NCBI RefSeq assembly: GCF_030347395.1
Contig: NZ_CP128170.1
Coordinates: forward strand, 2,232,001-2,296,000
Length of the DNA stretch: 64,000 nucleotides
Direction of reading: 5' to 3'
DNA from: Microbacterium sp. ET2
GTDB lineage: Bacteria; Actinomycetota; Actinomycetes; Actinomycetales; Microbacteriaceae
The translations under genes were made by a program, and so were the position numbers. The notes beneath the pieces were generated by a model that saw nothing but the letters and a program-made list of their open reading frames with translations, was not told the origin of the DNA and made no database searches. Below, piece after piece: positions 33,736 to 41,370 of the stretch (its first letter is position 1; every line of letters starts with the position of its first letter).

Positions 33736-34068
33736 TCATCGGGCGCCGAAGCGCGCCGCGTCGAACGATGAACCCGACTCGAGGCTGGTGGTGGAGTCGA
33801 CCATCGACGCCTCACCTTCCTGGAACGACCGGTCCATCCCTGCGATACCGCCGAGCACGCCGTCCAGCGCGAGCTTCAGCTCACCCGAGATGGCGTCCGT
33901 ACGGGCCTTGAAGCGGTCGAACGCCACGCGTCCAGCGCCCTGGAACTGCCCCTCCAGCGGCTCCGCCGCCTCGAGCAGCTGCCGCACCAGCAGTGCCAGC
34001 TCGTCGCTCGACCCGGAGGTCGCCTTTCCCAGCACGCCCAGCGTGTCAGCCCCCATCGCGAACTTCAT
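33736..34068 (-). CDS. WXG100-like / ESX-type small protein, first gene of the effector operon
   Basis: The 110-residue, mostly helical protein starts MKFAMGADTLGVLGKATSG and has no Trp-x-Gly. Helices lie near 20-50 and 52-90, followed by an acidic Ser/Gly-rich tail. A GGGAGGT ribosome site stands just before ATG 34068; the open frame continues upstream but crosses the promoter and the GH15 gene, so that longer form is not real. With the next two genes it forms a set of likely co-secreted partners or chaperones of the toxin. Confidence 0.65.
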   Translation of the reverse strand: MKFAMGADTLGVLGKATSGSSDELALLVRQLLEAAEPLEGQFQGAGRVAFDRFKARTDAISGELKLALDGVLGGIAGMDRSFQEGEASMVDSTTSLESGSSFDAARFGAR

Positions 34069-34105
34069 CGCGTACCTCCCCGAACCCGTTGAAAACGACT
34101 TCCAC

Positions 34106-34135
34106 AGCCTAGACAACGGCGAAACCGCCTTCCAA
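34106..34135 (-). promoter_or_regulatory. Promoter of the T7SS effector operon
   Basis: On the minus strand TTGGAA (34130-34135) and TAGGCT (34106-34111) are spaced by 18 bases. The spacer includes a short GGCG/CGCC dyad. Transcription would start about 30 bases before the first small gene. Confidence 0.5.
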
Positions 34136-34183
34136 TCAGATGAGAGAACTCTCCTTTTCGCGTCCCTCAGCTGACACGATGGG

Positions 34184-34205
34184 TCCGACGGCCACGACCG
34201 TCGGA
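34184..34205 (+). promoter_or_regulatory. Perfect 8-base hairpin before the second GH15 gene
   Basis: TCCGACGG (34184-34191) and CCGTCGGA (34198-34205) pair perfectly around a six-base loop. The GGAGGG ribosome site begins three bases later (34208), so the hairpin could hide or expose it, or serve as an operator. Confidence 0.45.
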
Positions 34206-34218
34206 CTGGAGGGTGCTC

Positions 34219-36051
34219 ATGGCGGATTACCCCAACATCGCCGACCACGGCGTGATCGGCGACCTTCAGACCGCGGCGCTGGTGTCGACCGAGGGCACGA
34301 TCGACTGGTTCTGCGCCCCGCGGTTCGATTCCCCCAGCATCTTCGGTTCGCTCCTCGATGCCGAGAAGGGCGGGTTCTGCAGCATCCGCCCGCTCGCCGA
34401 CGACGTCGTGACCCGGCAGCTCTACCTGCCCGACACCGCGATCCTCATCACCCGGTTCATGACCGAGGACGGCGTCGGCGAGGTCGTCGATTTCATGCCG
34501 ATCGCGGGACGTGGGCATACTCAGCGCCACCGCATCGCACGCCTCATCCGCGTCGTCCGAGGTGCGATGGAGTTCGAAGCCGAGGTCCGCCCCCGGTTCG
34601 GATACGGAGAACACCCCGAGAGCGTCGAGGTATCGCCCGATCACGGTGTGGTGTTCACCGGGGCGGGTCAGAGCCTCACCGTCCACCGGGTCGGTGACGT
34701 CATCGAGCGCGACGGTGCTCCCGCCGGCCACCTGGAGATGGTCGACGGCGCCCTCCGCGTCCGAGGCGAGCTGCGTGCCGGTGAGAGCACCGGGCTGCTG
34801 CTGGAGACCGGCGGCGCCCGCGCCGAGCGGGTTCCGGCCGGTGAGCTCGACCGGATGTTCCGGCGCACTCAGCGGTTCTGGCGGGAATGGGTGGACCGCT
34901 CGACCTATCACGGTCGATGGCGGGAAGTGGTCACACGTTCGGCGATCACCCTGAAACTGCTGACCTACGCACCCACCGGGGCCCTGGTCGCCGCACCCAC
35001 CGCCGGACTCCCCGAGCAGGTCGGTGGCGAGCGCAACTGGGACTACCGCTACACGTGGATCCGAGACGCGTCGTTCTCCGTCTCGGCCCTCCTGGCTCTC
35101 GGATACGCCGACGAGGCGGAGGCCTTCGTGGCGTGGCTCGCCGATCGCGTCAAGGAGAGCGTCGGTGATGAATCGGGTCCGCTGAAGATCATGTACCGCG
35201 TCGACGGCACCCACGACCTCGACGAGACGGTGCTGGAAGACGTCGAGGGCTACCGCGGTTCACGACCCGTACGCATCGGCAACGGCGCGGAAGACCAGCT
35301 GCAGCTGGACATCTACGGCGAGGTCATGGACTCCATCGCACACGCCCAAGCTCACGGCCTGATGCTCTCGCACCGCGGGTGGACCGAGGTCGCGCGCATG
35401 CTCGACTGGGTGTGCGACAACTGGCAGCGCGACGAAGAAGGGGTCTGGGAGACCCGCGGCGGCCGGCAGCGCTTCACCTTCGGGCGCCTGATGTGCTGGG
35501 TGGCGCTGGACCGCGGCATCCGTCTGGCGGAATCGATCGGAAAGCCCGCCGACATCGTCCGCTGGCGAACCGAGCGCGACGCCCTCTACTCCGAGATCAT
35601 GAGCGCCGGGTGGGACGACAAGCGTCACGCCTTCGTCCAGCACGAGGGGACGGACGTGCTGGATGCGTCGCTCCTGGTGATGCCGCGGACCGGTTTCGTC
35701 TCGCCGCGCGACCCGCTGTGGCTCTCCACCCTGCGCGCGATGGAGGAAGAGCTCGTCTCCGACAGCCTCGTGTATCGCTACAACCCGGCGGCCTCTCCCG
35801 ACGGCCTGCGCGGGTCGGAGGGCACCTTCACCCTCTGCTCCTTCTGGTACGTCGATGCGCTCGCGCGGTCGGGAAGACTGGATGACGCGCGGCTGACGTT
35901 CGAGAAGATGCTGACCTACGCCAATCACCTCGGTCTGTACGCCGAGGAGATCGGTCTCACGGGCGAGCAGCTCGGCAACTTCCCGCAGGCCTTCAGCCAC
36001 CTCGCTCTCATCGACGCAGCCGTGAACCTCGACCGGCTGCTGGGAAAATAG
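34219..36051 (+). CDS. GH15 family glycoside hydrolase, trehalase/glucoamylase-like (copy 2)
   Basis: The 610-residue enzyme has the same two-domain layout as copy 1 (14264-16132): IADHGVIGDLQTAALVSTEG at the start, ERNWDYRYTWIRDASF in the barrel, Glu411 in GVWETRGG and LYAEEIG near the end. Identity to copy 1 looks like about half of residues, so these are old paralogues and not a recent duplication. It should cleave alpha-glucosides, likely trehalose, in the cytosol. I chose ATG 34219 over GTG 34213 because GGAGGG (34208-34213) is then well spaced. The gene diverges from the toxin operon. Confidence 0.92.
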   Translation: MADYPNIADHGVIGDLQTAALVSTEGTIDWFCAPRFDSPSIFGSLLDAEKGGFCSIRPLADDVVTRQLYLPDTAILITRFMTEDGVGEVVDFMPIAGRGHTQRHRIARLIRVVRGAMEFEAEVRPRFGYGEHPESVEVSPDHGVVFTGAGQSLTVHRVGDVIERDGAPAGHLEMVDGALRVRGELRAGESTGLLLETGGARAERVPAGELDRMFRRTQRFWREWVDRSTYHGRWREVVTRSAITLKLLTYAPTGALVAAPTAGLPEQVGGERNWDYRYTWIRDASFSVSALLALGYADEAEAFVAWLADRVKESVGDESGPLKIMYRVDGTHDLDETVLEDVEGYRGSRPVRIGNGAEDQLQLDIYGEVMDSIAHAQAHGLMLSHRGWTEVARMLDWVCDNWQRDEEGVWETRGGRQRFTFGRLMCWVALDRGIRLAESIGKPADIVRWRTERDALYSEIMSAGWDDKRHAFVQHEGTDVLDASLLVMPRTGFVSPRDPLWLSTLRAMEEELVSDSLVYRYNPAASPDGLRGSEGTFTLCSFWYVDALARSGRLDDARLTFEKMLTYANHLGLYAEEIGLTGEQLGNFPQAFSHLALIDAAVNLDRLLGK

Positions 36052-36086
36052 GGGTAACCCCCTCCCACTCCGGCACCGGCCGCTCG

Positions 36087-36098
36087 TACGCTGAGCCC
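36087..36098 (+). promoter_or_regulatory. -10 box (TACGCT) for a leaderless DUF4870 transcript
   Basis: TACGCT (36087-36092) lies six bases before ATG 36099, the same arrangement as upstream of menC. Confidence 0.45.
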
Positions 36099-36479
36099 AT
36101 GACCACGTCGCCTCCGCCGCCCGCCGGCGGCTATGCCCCGCCCCCGGCGCAGCCGATGAACCCCGCGGATGAGAAGCTCTGGGCCACGCTGATCCACCTC
36201 GGCGGACTCTTCTTCGGTTTCCTGGCGCCCCTCATCGGCTACCTCGTGCTGAGGGATCGGGGGCCCTTCGTCCGGGCGCACACGGCCACTGCGCTGAACT
36301 TCCAGCTGACCCTGATCATCGCCTACCTCGTCGGCGGGATCCTGACCTTCTTCCTCATCGGCGTCTTCGTCATCCTGGCCGCCTACGTCCTGAACATCGT
36401 GTTCTGCATCATCGCCGCCGTCGCCGCCAACCGCGGCCAGTGGTACACCTACCCGCTGTCGATCCCGTTCGTTCGGTAG
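36099..36479 (+). CDS. DUF4870 (Tic20-like) membrane protein
   Basis: This 126-residue protein has a Pro-rich cytosolic lead (1-22) and three to four transmembrane helices. The family-typical WATLIHLGGLFFGFLAPLIG and the HTATALNFQLTL segment are both present. DUF4870 proteins are small inner-membrane proteins of unknown role distantly related to Tic20. It stands alone between GH15 copy 2 and glyS. A -10 box at leaderless distance supports the start. Confidence 0.88.
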   Translation: MTTSPPPPAGGYAPPPAQPMNPADEKLWATLIHLGGLFFGFLAPLIGYLVLRDRGPFVRAHTATALNFQLTLIIAYLVGGILTFFLIGVFVILAAYVLNIVFCIIAAVAANRGQWYTYPLSIPFVR

Positions 36480-36486
36480 GCCTCAC

Positions 36487-36498
36487 TAGAATCGACGG
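36487..36498 (+). promoter_or_regulatory. -10 box (TAGAAT) for a leaderless glyS transcript
   Basis: TAGAAT (36487-36492) is followed by six bases and GTG 36499. No convincing -35 box is present. Confidence 0.5.
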
Positions 36499-37884
36499 GT
36501 GCCCGACCAGTCCCGTCTCGATAAAGTCATCGCTCTCGCTCGCCATCGCGGGTTCGTCTTCCAAGCGGGCGAGATCTACGGAGGGTCGCGGTCGGCGTGG
36601 GACTACGGTCCGCTCGGCACCGAGCTGAAGGAGAACATCCGCCGCCAGTGGTGGCAGACCTTCGTCCGCGGACGCGGCGACATGGTGGGCCTGGACTCCT
36701 CCATCATCCTGCCCAAGCGCGTGTGGGAGGCCTCGGGCCACGTCGCCACCTTCACCGACCCGCTCGTGGAGTGCCTGCAGTGCCACAAGCGCTTCCGCGC
36801 CGACACCCTGATCGAGGACTTCGAAGCACGCAAGGGGCGCGCGGCCGAGAACGGCCTGGCCGATGTGCCGTGTCCGAACTGCGGCACCAAGGGGCGGTAC
36901 ACCGAGCCGAAGGCGTTCTCAGGCCTGGTGAAGACCTACCTCGGCGTCGTCGACGACGAGTCGGGTCTGTACTACCTCCGTCCCGAGACAGCGCAGGGCA
37001 TCTTCGTCAACTTCTCCAACGTGCTCACGGCGAGCCGCAAGAAGCCACCGTTCGGCGTCGGCCAGGTGGGCAAGGCGTTCCGCAACGAGATCACTCCCGG
37101 CAACTTCATCTTCCGCACCCGCGAGTTCGAGCAGATGGAGATCGAGTACTTCACCCCGCCGACCGAGGCCGAGACGTGGTTCCACCACTGGGTCGAGGCG
37201 TGCTGGAACTGGTTCGTCGACCTGGGCATCGATGAGGGCAACATGCGCCGCTTCGATGTGCCCGCCGAGGACCGCGCGCACTACTCCGCCGGCACCATCG
37301 ACCTGGAGTACCGCTTCGGCTTCCCGGGCAAGGAGTGGGGCGAGCTGATGGGGGTTGCCAACCGCACCGACTACGACCTCAAGAGCCACAGCGAGGCGTC
37401 GGGCCAGTCGCTGACCTTCTTCGATCAGGCCTCGGGGGAGAAGTACACACCCTTCGTCATCGAGCCCTCGTTCGGTCTGACACGGTCGATGATGGCCTTC
37501 CTCGTCGACTCGTACCACGAGGAGGAGGCGCCCAATGCCAAGGGCGGCACCGACAAGCGCACCGTGCTGCGTCTGGACCCGCGCCTGGCCCCGGTGAAGG
37601 CCGCCGTCCTGCCGCTCTCGCGCAACGAGCAGCTCTCGCCGATCGCCCGCGAGGTGGCCGACGACCTGCGCGGGCAGTGGAACGTCGACTTCGACGACGC
37701 CGGCGCGATCGGTCGCCGCTACCGCCGCCAGGACGAGATCGGCACGCCGTTCTGCGTGACCATCGACTTCGATTCCCTCGAGGATCGGGCGGTCACCGTC
37801 CGCGACCGCGACACGATGGGTCAGGAGCGCGTGCCCCTCGAGGGCCTGCACGCCTACCTCGCGGAGCGACTGAAGGGCGCCTGA
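36499..37884 (+). CDS. glyS: Glycyl-tRNA synthetase (class II, single-chain)
   Basis: The 461-residue enzyme charges tRNA-Gly. It is the alpha2 type of actinobacteria and eukaryotes, not the alpha/beta tetramer. The N-terminus shows [21 protein letters not shown] zinc-ribbon-like insert has Cys pairs in CLQCHKR and CPNCGTK, motif 2 is [20 protein letters not shown], and motif 3 is near GLTRSMMAF. The C-terminal anticodon-binding domain starts around residue 360. The start is GTG 36499 with a leaderless -10 box. It ends one base before the convergent DUF1801 gene. Confidence 0.96.
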   Translation: MPDQSRLDKVIALARHRGFVFQAGEIYGGSRSAWDYGPLGTELKENIRRQWWQTFVRGRGDMVGLDSSIILPKRVWEASGHVATFTDPLVECLQCHKRFRADTLIEDFEARKGRAAENGLADVPCPNCGTKGRYTEPKAFSGLVKTYLGVVDDESGLYYLRPETAQGIFVNFSNVLTASRKKPPFGVGQVGKAFRNEITPGNFIFRTREFEQMEIEYFTPPTEAETWFHHWVEACWNWFVDLGIDEGNMRRFDVPAEDRAHYSAGTIDLEYRFGFPGKEWGELMGVANRTDYDLKSHSEASGQSLTFFDQASGEKYTPFVIEPSFGLTRSMMAFLVDSYHEEEAPNAKGGTDKRTVLRLDPRLAPVKAAVLPLSRNEQLSPIAREVADDLRGQWNVDFDDAGAIGRRYRRQDEIGTPFCVTIDFDSLEDRAVTVRDRDTMGQERVPLEGLHAYLAERLKGA

Positions 37885-37885
37885 C

Positions 37886-38308
37886 TCAGCCGGTCACCGT
37901 GATGGCGGCGTAGTCGCCGCCGCCGCTGGTGACCGATGCGAAGCTCTGCACGAGGATGTGGCGGAGCACGTCGAGGTCGACCTTCTCGAGGTCTTTCAGG
38001 TAGATGCACGACACGCTCGACGTGTGCGGCCCGAGCTTCGCCAGATCGTCGGTGTGCGCGGCGACGGCGTCGACGTAGACCGTGGTCGATGCCTTTCGCG
38101 GCGCGAACGACAGCAGCGGCATGTCGCCCTCCGTGCCCGTGGGATAGCGGTAGTGACAGCTGCCGAAGCCGATGATCGTGCCCCAGAGCTCGGGCTCCCG
38201 GCCGGAGATCTCGCGCATCATCGTCACGAGCGTCTCCGCATCGCGCCTCCGGCGCTCCGGCGTCACGGCCGCGATGTACTCCTCGACGCTGCCTCCGGTG
38301 GCTTTCAC
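37886..38308 (-). CDS. DUF1801 domain protein
   Basis: The 140-residue protein has the DUF1801 (YdhG-like) fold pattern. It starts VEEYIAAVTPERRRRDAETL, continues with ELWGTIIGFGSCHYRY and has the CIYLKDLEKVDLDVLR helix near the C-terminus. The biochemical role of the family is unknown; iron-chaperone-like folds were proposed. Its ATG overlaps the stop of the HhH-GPD gene, so the two are one operon. Confidence 0.85.
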   Translation of the reverse strand: MKATGGSVEEYIAAVTPERRRRDAETLVTMMREISGREPELWGTIIGFGSCHYRYPTGTEGDMPLLSFAPRKASTTVYVDAVAAHTDDLAKLGPHTSSVSCIYLKDLEKVDLDVLRHILVQSFASVTSGGGDYAAITVTG

Positions 38309-38877
38309 GACGACTCCTTCGCCTTCGCCTTCATCGCCCGCTTGTACTCGCGCACCTTCGTCAGCGATTCGGGCGAGACGATGTCGGCGACGCTGCGGAA
38401 CGACCCCTCCTCGCCGTAGGGGGCCGACGCCTCACGCCAGCCCTCGCCGGTGTAGCCGTACTGCTTGCCGAGCAGGGCGAGGAAGATCTTCGCCTTCTGC
38501 TCTCCGAACCCGGGCAGCTTCTTCAGACGCTTCAGCACCTCGGCACCGTCCGGTTCGCCGCGCGTCCAGATCGCCGAGGCGTCGCCGTTCCACTCCTCGA
38601 CGACCGCGGCGCACAGCGACTGCACCCGTGCCGCCATGGACCCGGGGAAGCGGTGCACCGCCGGGGTGGCGGAGAACAGCTCGGCGAAGGCGTCGGGTTC
38701 GAAGCTCGCTATCGTCGCCGCATCGAAGGTGCCGGCTCGCTCGGAGATCTTCAACGGACCTGCGAAGGCGGTCTCCATCGCCACCTGCTGGTCCAGCAGC
38801 ATCCCGATCAGCAGCGCGAGCGGATCGTCGCTGAGCAGCTGATCCGCGGTCTCATCACCGGTGATGTGAAGCGTCAT
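38305..38877 (-). CDS. HhH-GPD-type DNA base-excision repair protein
   Basis: This 190-residue protein has a helix-hairpin-helix motif, KKLPGFGEQKAKIF (about 128-141), and the N-terminal helical part of the HhH-GPD glycosylase superfamily. The GPD loop Asp expected after the hairpin is not obvious. It belongs to a short actinobacterial group annotated as HhH-GPD-type repair proteins and is expected to act on damaged bases in DNA. It has no Fe-S cysteines. A GAGACT element lies six bases before the ATG. Confidence 0.85.
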   Translation of the reverse strand: MTLHITGDETADQLLSDDPLALLIGMLLDQQVAMETAFAGPLKISERAGTFDAATIASFEPDAFAELFSATPAVHRFPGSMAARVQSLCAAVVEEWNGDASAIWTRGEPDGAEVLKRLKKLPGFGEQKAKIFLALLGKQYGYTGEGWREASAPYGEEGSFRSVADIVSPESLTKVREYKRAMKAKAKESS

Positions 38878-38955
38878 GCCGACAGTCTCCCACCCGTTAG
38901 GTTGTCAGGAGCCATCGATCGGACCACCATCGAGCAGACCAAGGAGGTGCGCGAC

Positions 38956-41370
38956 GTGGCGGATCCGCGCACGCTCGTCACGGCCGGCCTGCTCTTCCGC
39001 AGAGCCCGTGCCCGCACCGGGCATCTCGGCGCGCTGGCGGCGACGGTCGCCGTAGCGGTGGCAACCGTCATCCTCATCCTCGTCGTCACCGGCGAAGCCG
39101 AGTCGCGCGCCCGCGCCGCCGCGGCCGCCGGCACTCCCGTGGAGGACGTCGACGCCGCCGTCGCCGTCGGGGCGGCGTCACTCGCCTCGGCGCTTCCCTC
39201 ACTCCTTCTCACCGTTGCGGTCGTGGCGGGCGCCGCGGTGGCGCAGCTGGGCAGACTGCTCGCCGCCGCGCGTGAACACGAGACCGAGACCGCCCGCGCT
39301 CGAGGACTCTCGCGCGGCCAGGCGCTCCTGCTCCACACGACCGAGGCGGTGATCGTCGGTGTGGCCGGCACGCTCGCGGGTTCGGGGATCGCCGCCGGGC
39401 TCGCGGCGGCGATCGGAGGGACGGATGCCGCGACCGCGGCCCTGACGCAGACGGCGGCCGCAGCGCTGATCGCGCTGCTCCTCGCGGTGATCCTCGTCTC
39501 GGCGCTCGCGCGGCGCTCGGTCACGCGTCGCCGGGGGGCGCGCGCGACCACCATCGCCGCCGTAGCCCTCGTGGTCGCCGCCGCAGCCCTCGGCCTCTGG
39601 CAGCTCGGGTTCGCCCGGCCCGGGGGGTTCGACCCGATCGTGGCGCTCACCCCCACCGTCGTCCTCCTGGCCGCTGCGCTGGCGGCACTCGCCGTGTTCG
39701 GCGTCCTCGCGCGCGTCGCAGCTCTCCCGGCGGCGCGCGCCCGAGGCCTGGAGACCGCGCTCGGCCGCCGGCAGGTCGCCCGCCGGCTTCCGCTCTCGGG
39801 GGTGGCCGTGCTCCTGGTGGCGCTGACGGTGTCGCAGGCGATCCTGGCCGGTGCATTCGCCGGCACGTGGGCCGCCGCCACGACCGACTCGGCCGCGCTG
39901 CGCGTCGGAACCGACCTCCGCGTCGACCTGGCACCGCAGAGCGCGTCACCCGCCGATCTCGGCGCGAGCGCCGCCGTCGACGGCGTCGACGCGGTGGCCG
40001 GTGCGGTCACCGATCTGCTCGAGTTCGGCGACGACGAGGTGAGCCTCGTCGCGCTCCCCGCCGCTTCCGCACCGGTGGTCATGACCGATGCGGGCGGCGC
40101 CGCCGATCCCTCAGCGCTCGTGCGGGCGGTCACCGGTGAGGAGGGCGACGCCGGTGAGGCCGGCGCCGGTGAGGCCGACGTCGTGCGCGCTGCACCCGTG
40201 GCGCTCGGGGAGGGAGCTGCCGGCCTCTCGATCACCGTGTCGGCGCAGTGGACGGGCGCTGACGTGAGCGGCGCGCTGCAGCCGCTGGCGATCCTCCTGG
40301 ACGCACGCGGGACGCCCGCGGCCGTGCCGCTGACCGTGGCGCGCTCGCTGTCGTCGATCGATGGCGCGCGGGTGGTGGCCGAAGCCGCCCTCCCCGGCGG
40401 AGCGGCGCCGTGGACGCTGGCCGCCCTCGTCATGCGGGTGGGCCCCACCCCCGGCGTGCCGGCCGGGACGGTGACCCTGGAGGAGATCTCGGCGGTCGGC
40501 GGCGAGGCCCTCGATCTCGCCGGCTCGGTCGTCTTCCAGGGCGGCGAGCGTGAACAGGTGATCTGGCTCGCCGACGGCCGGGAGCGCGGCCCCGCGGCCG
40601 TGCCGGCCGATGCCCTGCGGGTCGCGGTCTCCGAAGCGTTCGGGGCGCGGTTCGGTGTCGCCGTGGGTGACCGTCTCGATTACCGGGTCGCCGGCACCGG
40701 CCGCCGCGGCGAGGTGCTCGTCACCGCCGTCGTCGACGCGATTCCCGGGGCCTCGCGCGCCGACGCGGTCTTCGCGGTGACGGACGACCTCCTCGTCGCC
40801 TCGCTGCAGCGCGGAACGTCGTTCGCCCTTCCCGGAAGCGTGTGGGCTGCGGGCCGCTTGGATTCCGATGCCGCGCTCAGCGCTGCGCTCGACGACCGGG
40901 CCGTACGGGTCGCCGCTCCGGGGGTGGCCGACCGGATGGTCGGGGTGCTCGTCCCGGGATGGTGGGTGGCCGCCGGTGGCGCTGCCGTCCTCGCGCTGAT
41001 CGCCACGCTCGCCATCGTGCAGTCGCTCGCTCTGGCCCGGGGGCCCGAGCTCGCGGTCCTCCGGGCGCTCGGAGTCACCGGCGCCCGGCAGGCACGGCTC
41101 CGCACCGGCGAGCTCGGAGCGATCCTCGGCGGCTCCGCCCTCCTCGGCGTGGTGGGCGGTGCAGCGGTCGCGCTGGTGCTGGCCGAGCCCCTCGTCCGCG
41201 CGACGACGCCCGGCATCCTCGCCGTGGCTCTCTCGCTCCAGCCGGCCTGGGCTCCCCTCATCGGTGTCGTGGCAGCGCTTGCCGGCGGACTGGTGCTCAT
41301 CATCGTCGGCGCGAGCCAGAGGGTCCGTCGTGCCGCTCGCGACGCGGTCGTGGGGGAGGAGGCCCGATGA
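38956..41370 (+). CDS. FtsX-like ABC transporter permease (first of two)
   Basis: This 804-residue membrane protein has a MacB/FtsX layout: helix 1 after residue 20, a large extracytoplasmic part and two FtsX blocks of three to four helices (about 60-190 and near the C-terminus, LALIATLAIVQSLALARG onward). GTG 38956 is preceded by AAGGAGGT (38941-38948), an almost perfect ribosome site; the frame is open further upstream into the divergent gene but lacks such a site. With the following permease and two ATPases it forms an exporter or mechanotransmission complex. Its stop overlaps the next start (ATGA). Confidence 0.88.
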   Translation: MADPRTLVTAGLLFRRARARTGHLGALAATVAVAVATVILILVVTGEAESRARAAAAAGTPVEDVDAAVAVGAASLASALPSLLLTVAVVAGAAVAQLGRLLAAAREHETETARARGLSRGQALLLHTTEAVIVGVAGTLAGSGIAAGLAAAIGGTDAATAALTQTAAAALIALLLAVILVSALARRSVTRRRGARATTIAAVALVVAAAALGLWQLGFARPGGFDPIVALTPTVVLLAAALAALAVFGVLARVAALPAARARGLETALGRRQVARRLPLSGVAVLLVALTVSQAILAGAFAGTWAAATTDSAALRVGTDLRVDLAPQSASPADLGASAAVDGVDAVAGAVTDLLEFGDDEVSLVALPAASAPVVMTDAGGAADPSALVRAVTGEEGDAGEAGAGEADVVRAAPVALGEGAAGLSITVSAQWTGADVSGALQPLAILLDARGTPAAVPLTVARSLSSIDGARVVAEAALPGGAAPWTLAALVMRVGPTPGVPAGTVTLEEISAVGGEALDLAGSVVFQGGEREQVIWLADGRERGPAAVPADALRVAVSEAFGARFGVAVGDRLDYRVAGTGRRGEVLVTAVVDAIPGASRADAVFAVTDDLLVASLQRGTSFALPGSVWAAGRLDSDAALSAALDDRAVRVAAPGVADRMVGVLVPGWWVAAGGAAVLALIATLAIVQSLALARGPELAVLRALGVTGARQARLRTGELGAILGGSALLGVVGGAAVALVLAEPLVRATTPGILAVALSLQPAWAPLIGVVAALAGGLVLIIVGASQRVRRAARDAVVGEEAR

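Noticed and set aside
33736..35214. A 492-codon minus-strand frame extending the first WXG-like gene into the GH15 gene
   Set aside because: Only the last 110 codons look like a protein; a ribosome site and promoter lie just before ATG 34068, and the upstream part is antisense to GH15 copy 2.
36049..36064. Terminator after GH15 copy 2 (GGGG-TAA-CCCC)
   Set aside because: The stem is only about four bases with no U-tract, too weak to call.
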